The notes below the pieces were generated by a model that saw only the letters and a list, made by a program, of their open reading frames with translations, did not search any database and was not told the DNA's origin. DNA of 12,629 bases. Source: Thermoproteales archaeon (GTDB lineage: Archaea; Thermoproteota; Thermoprotei; Thermoproteales; Thermocladiaceae). The stretch spans positions 1-12,629 of the forward strand of contig JAMOMD010000113.1 of the NCBI GenBank assembly GCA_027068725.1, read 5' to 3'. This document shows positions 6,076-12,604 of the stretch, one piece after another. A program made the position numbers and the translations under genes. Each line of letters opens with the position of its first letter. Position 1 is the stretch's first letter.

Positions 6076-8022
6076 TCACTTTTTCAATACCTTTCTCAGC
6101 TTCTCGTATATCATCTCTAGGATCTTCTCGTCTGAAAGAACACCTTCAGGAGGATCAACAATCTTTCTTAACCTAATTGGTATTGCATCAAGCCTGTATG
6201 CTGTTCCCTCAACTTCTATTCCTGTCAATGCTACAGGAATCACAATATCTGCATACTCCATAGTTCGACAGAGCTTTGGTGTTAGAAGAACCACAGGTAT
6301 ATCACGCATATGCTCAACAGCCTCCCTTGGGAAAGAGCATGCAGGATCAGCACCTGCAACAAGCATGAAGTCAGTCTCTCTTCTACGTAGTATATCAACG
6401 GCAGAAGTTACTCCAGGAATATAGCGTGGATATCTCTTCGATAAATCAATGCCAAAGGGAGCACCATAAGTCCATAGAAAGACCATGTTTGCACCAGTTA
6501 CATTGAAGTGTCCTCTCATTGCAATTATTATAGCCTTTGTATGCTCATTAAGATCGTGAATTAATTTTATAGCTTCTTCAATATTTTTGAATTTTCCATG
6601 ACTATGTGTAAGACCAACACCAAAAAATAGTACAACATATTTTGATCTTCTCAACTCGTCACATAGTTCGAGAACTTTTTCTCTTGGAATACCCGCAATT
6701 TTCGATTTTTCTATTTCAAGATCTCTCAAGCACATTCTAATTGCGGTAAGTAGTTCATAGTCTTTCCCAGGTTCGACTACTAGTATTTCATCAACATCTC
6801 GTACAAGCTGTATTGCACGTGTTGGACAGATATCAATACATAGTCCACATTCTCTACATTTCTGAAAATCTACTAAATAGAGAGTGAGTTGTAGCTTTAT
6901 TTTTCCAGTCTTTGCTGATGTTACCTTCTTAATAACTTCAGGACAAAACTCTGTACAGAGATCACACCCTGTACATTTTTTAATATCGATATCTCCCGGT
7001 CTTGCTGGAGATGTGTTTCTAATATCTATAACAACAACCTTCCTATGTTTTCTACCATATCCAAGCTTTCCTACTCTATTAACAAAGCGATACATAAAGT
7101 TTGAATGAGCATGTGCTGGATTCCAGCCCCATACAAGTACCATGTCTGCATAGTGCATTGTGAAACCTAAAGTGAAGTCTGAGTGCCCAGTCTCAGCAAC
7201 AGCCATGAGTGTTGGACCATGACAAACAGAGCTCGTGTTATCTACTACACCACCTACGAGCTCAGCAATTTTGAGTCCTAGCCTAATTGCTTCACAGGTT
7301 GTGCAACTCCAGCCGTAGAGAAGAGGATATTTTGACTTTGATAGCAAGTCAACAGTTTCTTCAATTGCTCTTTCAAGATCTATTTCTACAAATTTTCCCG
7401 ACTCTGTTCTTTTTAATGGCTTTAGTACTCGCTCCTTGTGATATGTTACGAATTTTGCTCTACCTATAACACAGGCTTCTTGTACATCAACTATCCTGTT
7501 ACCTGATAACTTTACAATAATGTTATCACATAGTAGACCACAGAAAGGACAAACAACGTCGCGCACAACACGTAGCTCACCATCTGTGACAGGTCTATCT
7601 CCAACCCCGGGAACCGACTTCAGGAAGTTCTCGTTTACATACTCTTCAACTAGCTTCTCTACATCTACACTATCTGTGGATAATCTTCTCACACGAACAC
7701 GTACCTGCTTGTAGTTTGGTGTAGCACAAGCCTCAGTCTCAGATGGAACTATCATATTTATGACATGGCCATATGGCACGTAGGCAACTCCTTCAGGAAC
7801 ATTTGGGTCAATCTTTACTAGAAGCTTAACTCTACGTCCTGTTGGTCCTTCAACTTCTACTACATCTCCATCTTTAACACCTAGCTTCTGTGCATCGGCT
7901 AAGCTTAACCTGACCGTGCTTAGGTCGATTACGTACTCTCTGGAGTACTTTCCGTGATATTCCATGAATAGTCCTTGACTAATTGTACGACAGGAACAGA
8001 GTGTCAGCTCTATCTCGTTCAT
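6076..8022 (-). CDS. fwdB: formylmethanofuran dehydrogenase, FwdD-FwdB fusion with internal ferredoxin domain
   Basis: Catalytic subunit that reduces CO2 to formate at a W- or Mo-bis-pterin site, formate then passing to FwdA. Residues 1-118 match FwdD, the molybdopterin-dinucleotide-binding subunit (ELTLCSCRTISQG, then EYHGKYSREY). Residues about 150-648 match FwdB: a [4Fe-4S] site from C158, C161, C165 and probably C184; the metal-ligating cysteine C267 in SVCHGP, where some homologues have selenocysteine; RGHFNVTGANMVFLWTYG at 503-520; and YPRYIPG at 531-537. Residues about 344-412 are an inserted 2x[4Fe-4S] ferredoxin domain. The NPAHAHSNF stretch (301-309) departs from the NPxxxHPRH I know in homologues. 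Total length is 648 residues against roughly 430 for FwdB alone. The ATG lies 7 nt after the last base of the mtd stop codon, so the two genes should be one transcript, mtd first. FwdC, E, F and G are not in the window. Confidence 0.9.
   Translation of the reverse strand: MNEIELTLCSCRTISQGLFMEYHGKYSREYVIDLSTVRLSLADAQKLGVKDGDVVEVEGPTGRRVKLLVKIDPNVPEGVAYVPYGHVINMIVPSETEACATPNYKQVRVRVRRLSTDSVDVEKLVEEYVNENFLKSVPGVGDRPVTDGELRVVRDVVCPFCGLLCDNIIVKLSGNRIVDVQEACVIGRAKFVTYHKERVLKPLKRTESGKFVEIDLERAIEETVDLLSKSKYPLLYGWSCTTCEAIRLGLKIAELVGGVVDNTSSVCHGPTLMAVAETGHSDFTLGFTMHYADMVLVWGWNPAHAHSNFMYRFVNRVGKLGYGRKHRKVVVIDIRNTSPARPGDIDIKKCTGCDLCTEFCPEVIKKVTSAKTGKIKLQLTLYLVDFQKCRECGLCIDICPTRAIQLVRDVDEILVVEPGKDYELLTAIRMCLRDLEIEKSKIAGIPREKVLELCDELRRSKYVVLFFGVGLTHSHGKFKNIEEAIKLIHDLNEHTKAIIIAMRGHFNVTGANMVFLWTYGAPFGIDLSKRYPRYIPGVTSAVDILRRRETDFMLVAGADPACSFPREAVEHMRDIPVVLLTPKLCRTMEYADIVIPVALTGIEVEGTAYRLDAIPIRLRKIVDPPEGVLSDEKILEMIYEKLRKVLKK
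6787..6993 (-). other. 2x[4Fe-4S] ferredoxin-like domain inserted inside FwdB
   Basis: This covers residues about 344-412 of the fusion protein. Two complete cluster motifs are visible: C350-x2-C353-x2-C356-x3-C360-P and C389-x2-C392-x2-C395-x3-C399-P, the classic arrangement of bacterial-type ferredoxins. The insert separates the FwdB strand VVVIDIRNTSPA (329-340) from VEPGKDYELLTA (416-427), which in ordinary FwdB follow each other closely. Sequence on both sides stays FwdB-like and in one frame, so this is an embedded domain, not an end-to-end fusion. I infer that it passes electrons to the FwdB cluster in the way the separate FwdG/FwdF subunits do. Confidence 0.85.
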
Positions 8023-8028
8023 TCGATG

Positions 8029-8880
8029 TCACTGCTCAGGTACTCTAGCAGGTTTCTCAAGGAGTTTCTCCTTGATCAATATTGACCCATCTTTAGCATG
8101 TGGCTGTCTAACAACATGATCATTGTATTTCTCTATCTCACGTGCCTCATCTGCAAGTCTTGCAGCTATTCTCATCATCTCGTGTGCTGCAGCAGCAATT
8201 ATCGTGTACTTGTCCCACTCCTTAAGCTTGAAACAAGCCTCTGTTGTCAACTCAGCTACATGTCTAGCAATCTCGTAAGCTGCTATTGCCTTAGCAAGCG
8301 CGTATGGGTTCCTAAGATTACAGTACTGCTGCACAACGTACTTGTCAACAATTATTCTAGGTAACGTAACTTCACGACCTGTCTTAAGCTGCTCAATTAC
8401 TTTATCAATCTCCATGTAGAGTAGCCTGTAGACACCGCATACTGCAAGAACACGTATGACATCACTGTTGTACAGCGTCATCTCAGTTGGGTCAAGAAAC
8501 TCTCTTCTAGCACCAATCATCGAGTCGCCTAGAACTATTATATAGCCGAATCCCTCCTCCTCAAGCTTCTTTGCAATTCCTTTTGCAGCACCGTCCGTTA
8601 CAACAATTATGGGCTTGTTCTTCTGCTTGAGAATTTCTCTAATCTTGCTAGGCCCAGGCAGCGAAGCATTTGGAGAAGCAACAATGTACAGATCTGCCTC
8701 TTCCTGAAGTGCAGCCTTGGCAACTTTTTCACAAAGATCTTCCAGCATCTTTGATCCTGTCGAGTATACAGAGACTACGATATCTTCACGCTCTGCTCTC
8801 TCATCAAGCACATACTCTAGAAGCACAGAGGAACCAATTGCACCACATTTAACTACACATATCCTGACCTTGTTAGTCAT
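8029..8880 (-). CDS. mtd: F420-dependent methylene-tetrahydromethanopterin dehydrogenase
   Basis: Reversibly reduces methenyl-H4MPT to methylene-H4MPT with reduced F420, a middle step of the archaeal C1 pathway; cytosolic. It is 283 residues, close to the roughly 276 of methanogen Mtd. Recognisable conserved blocks in order: KCGAIGSS at 11-18, LDERAEREDI at 25-34, SPNASLPGP at 69-77, GDSMIGARREFLDPTEM at 118-134, NPYALAKAIAAYEIA at 191-205 and AAHEMMRIAARLADEAREIE at 231-250. There is no clear ribosome-binding site before the ATG, and a TATA box lies about 27 bp upstream, so the mRNA is probably leaderless. It is the first gene of an operon with fwdDB (6-nt gap). It implies that the cell makes F420 and an H4MPT-type carrier. 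Confidence 0.93.
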   Translation of the reverse strand: MTNKVRICVVKCGAIGSSVLLEYVLDERAEREDIVVSVYSTGSKMLEDLCEKVAKAALQEEADLYIVASPNASLPGPSKIREILKQKNKPIIVVTDGAAKGIAKKLEEEGFGYIIVLGDSMIGARREFLDPTEMTLYNSDVIRVLAVCGVYRLLYMEIDKVIEQLKTGREVTLPRIIVDKYVVQQYCNLRNPYALAKAIAAYEIARHVAELTTEACFKLKEWDKYTIIAAAAHEMMRIAARLADEAREIEKYNDHVVRQPHAKDGSILIKEKLLEKPARVPEQ

Positions 8881-8903
8881 ACGCAGAAAGAGGAGACTAG
8901 GAG

Positions 8904-8911
8904 TAATTTAA
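8904..8911 (-). promoter_or_regulatory. TATA box of the mtd-fwdDB operon
   Basis: On the minus strand TTAAATTA is centred about 27 bp before the mtd ATG, so transcription should start at or within a couple of bases of the start codon. It lies between mtd and the 3' end of the 5S rRNA gene and shows that mtd need not be read through from the 5S gene. Confidence 0.5.
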
Positions 8912-8935
8912 CGAATGTCCGTACAGAAGCATAGT

Positions 8936-8954
8936 GAAGAAATTGTAAAGATAG
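8936..8954 (-). terminator. T-rich candidate terminator of the 5S rRNA gene
   Basis: Directly after the 5S 3' end the minus strand reads CTATCTTTACAATTTCTTC, a pyrimidine-rich stretch of the kind at which archaeal polymerase stops. Called from composition and position only. Confidence 0.35.
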
Positions 8955-9091
8955 GAGCCCCCGGCCCCAGCACCGCCGCTTCCCGGGGCCTCTCGGACCC
9001 CAGTACTACGGTCGGCGTCGGGGCGTTTCACTTCCGGGTTCGGATGAGTCCGGGTGTGCCGCCCCGACTATGGCCGGGTTACCGGGGGCTC
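8955..9091 (-). rRNA. 5S ribosomal RNA
   Basis: The reverse complement folds as an archaeal 5S rRNA. Helix I: the first ten bases GAGCCCCCGG pair perfectly with the last ten CCGGGGGCTC. Helix II: GTCGGGGCG (24-32) pairs with CGCCCCGAC (67-75). Helix III: CAC-CCGG with CCGG-AA-GTG, including the conserved bulged AA (59-60), around loop C ACTCATCCGAAC. The loop E/helix IV region reads GGGGTCCGAGAGGCCCC. The first bases after helix I, TAACCCGGCCATAG, also match archaeal 5S. Length is 137 nt, at the long end; ends are set by helix I and may be off by 1-3 nt. G+C is about 73% by my count. It is not next to 16S/23S genes, as in many Thermoproteota. It has its own TATA element 25 bp upstream. Confidence 0.93.
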
Positions 9092-9112
9092 GCGAGTCTT
9101 GTGCATGAGACC

Positions 9113-9120
9113 TTTTAAAT
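9113..9120. promoter_or_regulatory. symmetric TATA box, probable bidirectional promoter (5S rRNA and MFS gene)
   Basis: TTTTAAAT contains the self-complementary TTTAAA at 9114-9119. Its centre is about 25 bp from the 5S rRNA 5' end at 9091 on one side and about 25 bp from the in-frame GTG at 9141 on the other, both at normal archaeal TATA-to-start spacing. In the 5S direction the upstream bases are GAGAAAGA, a purine-rich BRE-like run. In the MFS direction the upstream bases are GAGACC, a poorer match, so 5S is probably favoured. Confidence 0.6.
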
Positions 9121-9140
9121 CTTTCTCAAGGAAGTCAGCA

Positions 9141-10283
9141 GTGAGACGTAATCACGAGAGGCTACTACTAATAATTGGAGTAGTGTCTCTCCTTGCAGAT
9201 TTTGTATACGAAAGCTTTCGATCAGTACTCTACATAATAGTCAAGTCAGGAGGGCTCTTGAATACGTGCTTGATAGACGGCATTGGAGAACTTACTCTCT
9301 CGATAGCACGCGTATTAAGTCCACTAGCAGTCAAAGTCTTCAGACTAAGCACACTGTACCTGCTCGGATATGCATGTGCAGGATTTCTTGTACCGGCAGT
9401 AGTCATACCGAGCCTATCATACATCTTGTACCCTCTAGAGAGATTTGGGAAAGGACTACGTACACCATCTAGAGACTACTTGATATCTAGTATACCTGAA
9501 AAACCAGGTAGAAAATTCAGCATTTGCGAACTTCTAGACCAGTCAGGTGCAGTACTTGGGCCACTTATAATGTTAATAATGTTTTCAACCACTAGAAGCA
9601 CAGATATTATAGCAATCTCACTTGCACTAGCATACATCCTATGTATGATAACTGCAACATACATCTATGAAACTTATAAGAAAATTGAGATAACTACACA
9701 GAGAAAACACTCGCACACAGTAAGTCAGATACCTAGAACTACAATATTAGCAATATTCATAATGGCACTACCACTCATATTTAGGACGCCACTAATAATG
9801 GCGCAATATCTGTCAAGCTTTAAATTTTATTACAGAGAAGCTGAAGGAATAGCAATCTTTCTTATCAGTACTATATTTTCAATAGTATTCGCATACCCTA
9901 TTGGTAGACTAATAGATAAAGTAAAATCAAGAGCAATGATTATCATACCTGCAGCATGTATGTTGACATTTATTTCTCTCATAAAATTCCAGAACTATAT
10001 AATTTATTCAATTGTTGTAGGGACTGTGTATGGATTTACGTTAGCCGTATGCGAGATTGTGCCTAAGGCCATAGTGAACTACATTATCTCCGATAGTGAT
10101 GCTAGGAAATTTGCATATGCTCTACTTAATGCATTTATTGGAGTTACATACTTCATCGGTAACATTATTGTACCGATATTGTACTCCTATCTTAAGAACT
10201 TGGTATTGTTAGTTACTATCAGTTCTTTAATAGACCTGACCTTAGCTATTGCTCTCTTTATGTTATCTTCGAGACTACTGTAA
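9141..10283 (+). CDS. major facilitator superfamily transporter
   Basis: An integral membrane carrier with many hydrophobic segments. With the start at GTG 9141 it has 380 residues, reasonable for about 11-12 membrane spans. Near the N-terminus, SLLADFVYES (residues 16-25) begins helix 1. ERFGKGLRTPSRDYL at 100-114 is the cytoplasmic loop motif A between helices 2 and 3, and LLDQSGAVLGPL at 131-142 is the helix 4-5 signature, both typical of one prokaryotic MFS branch. Substrate unknown. The reading frame is open up to a GTG at 9054 and an ATG at 9105, but the first lies within the 5S gene and both precede the TATA box. GTG 9141 lies 25 bp after the TATA box and 8 nt after AAGGA, so I prefer it. 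The 3' end overlaps fwdA (convergent) by 26 bp. Confidence 0.8.
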   Translation: MRRNHERLLLIIGVVSLLADFVYESFRSVLYIIVKSGGLLNTCLIDGIGELTLSIARVLSPLAVKVFRLSTLYLLGYACAGFLVPAVVIPSLSYILYPLERFGKGLRTPSRDYLISSIPEKPGRKFSICELLDQSGAVLGPLIMLIMFSTTRSTDIIAISLALAYILCMITATYIYETYKKIEITTQRKHSHTVSQIPRTTILAIFIMALPLIFRTPLIMAQYLSSFKFYYREAEGIAIFLISTIFSIVFAYPIGRLIDKVKSRAMIIIPAACMLTFISLIKFQNYIIYSIVVGTVYGFTLAVCEIVPKAIVNYIISDSDARKFAYALLNAFIGVTYFIGNIIVPILYSYLKNLVLLVTISSLIDLTLAIALFMLSSRLL

Positions 10284-11985
10284 TGTTCTTTAGTTTGTGT
10301 ATTTCGTAGCTTTTTATGTAGAAGCTTTTGTATGTGACTGAGTAGTATGTTTTGAATTTTTTCTTTATCTCATTAACAACTTCTTTGTACAGGTCTTCTC
10401 TGACTTTTGCATCAACGTATAGTGTTTCTCCTGAAATTTCTTGAACTATTTTTCCTTCCTTTACAACTACGTGGCCACTTTTAATTAAAAGCCATGCTCG
10501 AGATAGTGCTTTCCTAACTTTATCAGGTTCTTTTGAAGGGTCGAGTTCTCGTGGCTTTATGTCATAGACTGCGACATCTGCAATAGCTCCTGGCTTGAGT
10601 GTTCCTCGCTCTTCCTGAAGTCCGAGAATTCTTGCAGGTGCTGCACGTGTTATTACTGCTATATCGTAGAAGTCGAGTTCTCTATCAATTGATGGTAGGA
10701 TCATCTTGCGAACAGCACGCTGATTGAGCTTCTTCAGAAGTTCTTCTCTTGCTTTTCTACTCATTAGCCAACTTATTATGAGTGGATATCTAGTGAATGG
10801 ACCTGCGTTTGGATGATCTGTTGATAATACTATCCTCCAGAGATCATCTCTTCTCAGCATTAGTGCTATCTCGAGACCTATTGCCCACTGTACACAGTTG
10901 ACGTAGCTACTTTTTCTATAAGTATAGGGCACTATTCCTGTTGCTGTCTCAGCTTCAATATCGTGAAGTACAGCCTTCCACTTACTTAGATGATAGAGAA
11001 CAAACTCGAACGGTGCATCAGCAGTCATTGTTGTGGTATTTCCAAAGGTTACTTGTCCAAGGTCAATAGACACGTGAGGCGACTTCTCTAGTTCCTTCAC
11101 TATTTCTTCACTGGCTGGCTCAATATTGTACCAGCAGTCTCCCTTATACCCAGAGAACTGGACATGCGTTACGTGCATCACTAGCCTATCCTGAAAAGAT
11201 GATGCCTCTCCAGTTCTGAAAGTCTCGAGTAATGTTCTGTAATTTCCAGGTATTCCAAGCTTATTAGTGTGTATGTGTACTCCATGTGGCAGATTTAGAA
11301 GCTGAGCAACTTTACAATATGCAGCAATTATCTCACGTGGCGTGAGTCCATATTCAGGTATCTGATCGTCAATGTCGAGTCCGATGCCATTACCATAGAA
11401 CCAGGCAATATCTGCTCCAGGATCTACGAGCTTTATTGTGTATCCCTTAGTTGCTTTAAGTAGCCAAGACACGTAAGCTGCAAGCTTCTCTATCTCACCT
11501 TCAACAATGTAGTCTAGGCCAAGCCACGTCGAGTCCATGAGAATGTACACTAGCTTATCAACTATTGGCATATCATCAAGCTCTTCGTGCGTATGCCTCG
11601 TCTTGAGAGGTGGACTAGCAGCCTCGCAGACGAGAGTATAGCCGAGCTGTGCGTAGCGATGTCCCGTCCTGATAACTGTCTGTGTTGTGACACCGCAAGA
11701 TGCCCTGTACGTGTCTCCGGCAGGTATGTTAGTTCTGTAATGATCTTCGGGTCTCATCAGTCTTGCAATGTTGATCTTTGGTCCTGCAACATGAGCATGA
11801 ATATCGATACCTCCAGCCATCGTGAGCCTACCTTCTAGATCAATGATCTTCACATTGCCTTTCGTTGGAATCCTGTCACAGGGTACAACGCGTCCTAGAC
11901 TTACATCAATACATATGTCCATGAGTTCGCAGTCTATTCCCTGAAGAGGATCTACAACGCACGCATTCTTCAATACGAGTATCAT
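10258..11985 (-). CDS. fwdA: formylmethanofuran dehydrogenase subunit A
   Basis: Amidohydrolase-fold subunit that condenses formate from FwdB with methanofuran to give formyl-methanofuran, or hydrolyses it in reverse. At 575 residues it is near the family's usual length (about 570). Metal-site residues appear intact: H63 and H65 in GIDIHAHVAGPKIN, the lysine K185 in YTIKLVDPG expected to be carboxylated, HIHTNKLGIPGNY around H237/H239, H271/H274 in MHVTHVQFSGY, and the catalytic aspartate D390 in STDHPNAGPFTRYP. This argues for a working binuclear zinc site, not a relic. The C-terminal GTLKPGAIADVAVYD (461-475) is the amidohydrolase closing strand. It is separated from mtd-fwdDB by the 5S and MFS genes, so Fwd subunits lie in two transcription units. 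It follows the flavin-reductase gene on the same strand after 64 bp. Confidence 0.95.
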   Translation of the reverse strand: MILVLKNACVVDPLQGIDCELMDICIDVSLGRVVPCDRIPTKGNVKIIDLEGRLTMAGGIDIHAHVAGPKINIARLMRPEDHYRTNIPAGDTYRASCGVTTQTVIRTGHRYAQLGYTLVCEAASPPLKTRHTHEELDDMPIVDKLVYILMDSTWLGLDYIVEGEIEKLAAYVSWLLKATKGYTIKLVDPGADIAWFYGNGIGLDIDDQIPEYGLTPREIIAAYCKVAQLLNLPHGVHIHTNKLGIPGNYRTLLETFRTGEASSFQDRLVMHVTHVQFSGYKGDCWYNIEPASEEIVKELEKSPHVSIDLGQVTFGNTTTMTADAPFEFVLYHLSKWKAVLHDIEAETATGIVPYTYRKSSYVNCVQWAIGLEIALMLRRDDLWRIVLSTDHPNAGPFTRYPLIISWLMSRKAREELLKKLNQRAVRKMILPSIDRELDFYDIAVITRAAPARILGLQEERGTLKPGAIADVAVYDIKPRELDPSKEPDKVRKALSRAWLLIKSGHVVVKEGKIVQEISGETLYVDAKVREDLYKEVVNEIKKKFKTYYSVTYKSFYIKSYEIHKLKNITVVSKIT

Positions 11986-12013
11986 AGCTACTCACTATGC
12001 TGCAGAATACTAG

Positions 12014-12023
12014 AACTAAATTG
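12014..12023 (-). promoter_or_regulatory. TATA-like element before fwdA
   Basis: Minus strand CAATTTAGTT is centred about 33 bp before the fwdA ATG, implying a short leader; GTGAG lies 5 nt before the ATG as a weak ribosome-binding match. If real, fwdA can be transcribed without the gene upstream of it. The match to TTTAAA is imperfect. Confidence 0.35.
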
Positions 12024-12049
12024 CTAATATTCTGTTATTAAGAAATGTG

Positions 12050-12604
12050 CTACTCCTTCTCCTTGACAAACAGCAACTCGCCAGGTATGGTAAATGCTCT
12101 CCCAGCAACATGAAGAAGAGGCTTAGCTTTTCTAACATCAATTAAGGACTCCCTGTAAAGATACTCCTCTCTTACATACGCTTCAACAACATCAGCAATA
12201 ATGAAATCTACCTCTCCTACAGGAATCACCGTCCTGATCTTGGCCTCTATAAAGCCTATACAATCCTCAATTATTGGAGGTCTAACTTTTCGACTCTTAC
12301 CGAATCTGAAGCCTATAACCTTAGATTTATCAACCTTGTAACCTGTCAAGGTCCCCGCCTTCCAGACCTTGTCCAACAAGTCTGCAGATGGGACATTTAT
12401 TGTAAACTCAGGCACCTCATCAAGAAGCTTTCTCGTAAAGTGCTCTCTCGCAATTGCAACTCCCACAGTCGGCTCGTCCTCTGCTATTGGAGTAACCCAA
12501 GATGCTGCCATCACGTTAACTCTGCCGTCTTTGCCACAGGTCACTATAAGAACGACAGGACGAGGATGAAGAAGGTAGTAGAACTTGTCAAGCGTCTTGA
12601 ACAT
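12050..12604 (-). CDS. flavin reductase-like protein, FMN-binding split barrel
   Basis: 184 residues, the usual size for the flavin-reductase-like/flavoredoxin family, which binds FMN and serves as an NAD(P)H:flavin or ferric reductase or as an electron-transfer flavoprotein. Visible family features: HPRPVVLIVT at 13-22, VNVMAASWVTPIAEDEPTVGVAI at 29-51 (the FMN-contacting N...W..P pattern), TINVPSADLLDKV at 68-80 and AGTLTGYKVDK at 83-93. The physiological partner cannot be inferred. The ATG is 25 nt from the window edge and the frame stays open upstream, so a slightly earlier start is not excluded. It lies upstream of fwdA on the same strand; cotranscription is possible, but fwdA has a candidate promoter of its own. 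Confidence 0.82.
   Translation of the reverse strand: MFKTLDKFYYLLHPRPVVLIVTCGKDGRVNVMAASWVTPIAEDEPTVGVAIAREHFTRKLLDEVPEFTINVPSADLLDKVWKAGTLTGYKVDKSKVIGFRFGKSRKVRPPIIEDCIGFIEAKIRTVIPVGEVDFIIADVVEAYVREEYLYRESLIDVRKAKPLLHVAGRAFTIPGELLFVKEKE

Noticed and set aside
7216..7230. Possible selenocysteine at the FwdB metal ligand
   Set aside because: The codon at residue 267 is a normal Cys codon (TGT), so no recoding is needed.
8915..9118. 67-residue plus-strand reading frame
   Set aside because: It lies across the minus-strand 5S rRNA gene, has no promoter and no recognisable protein features.
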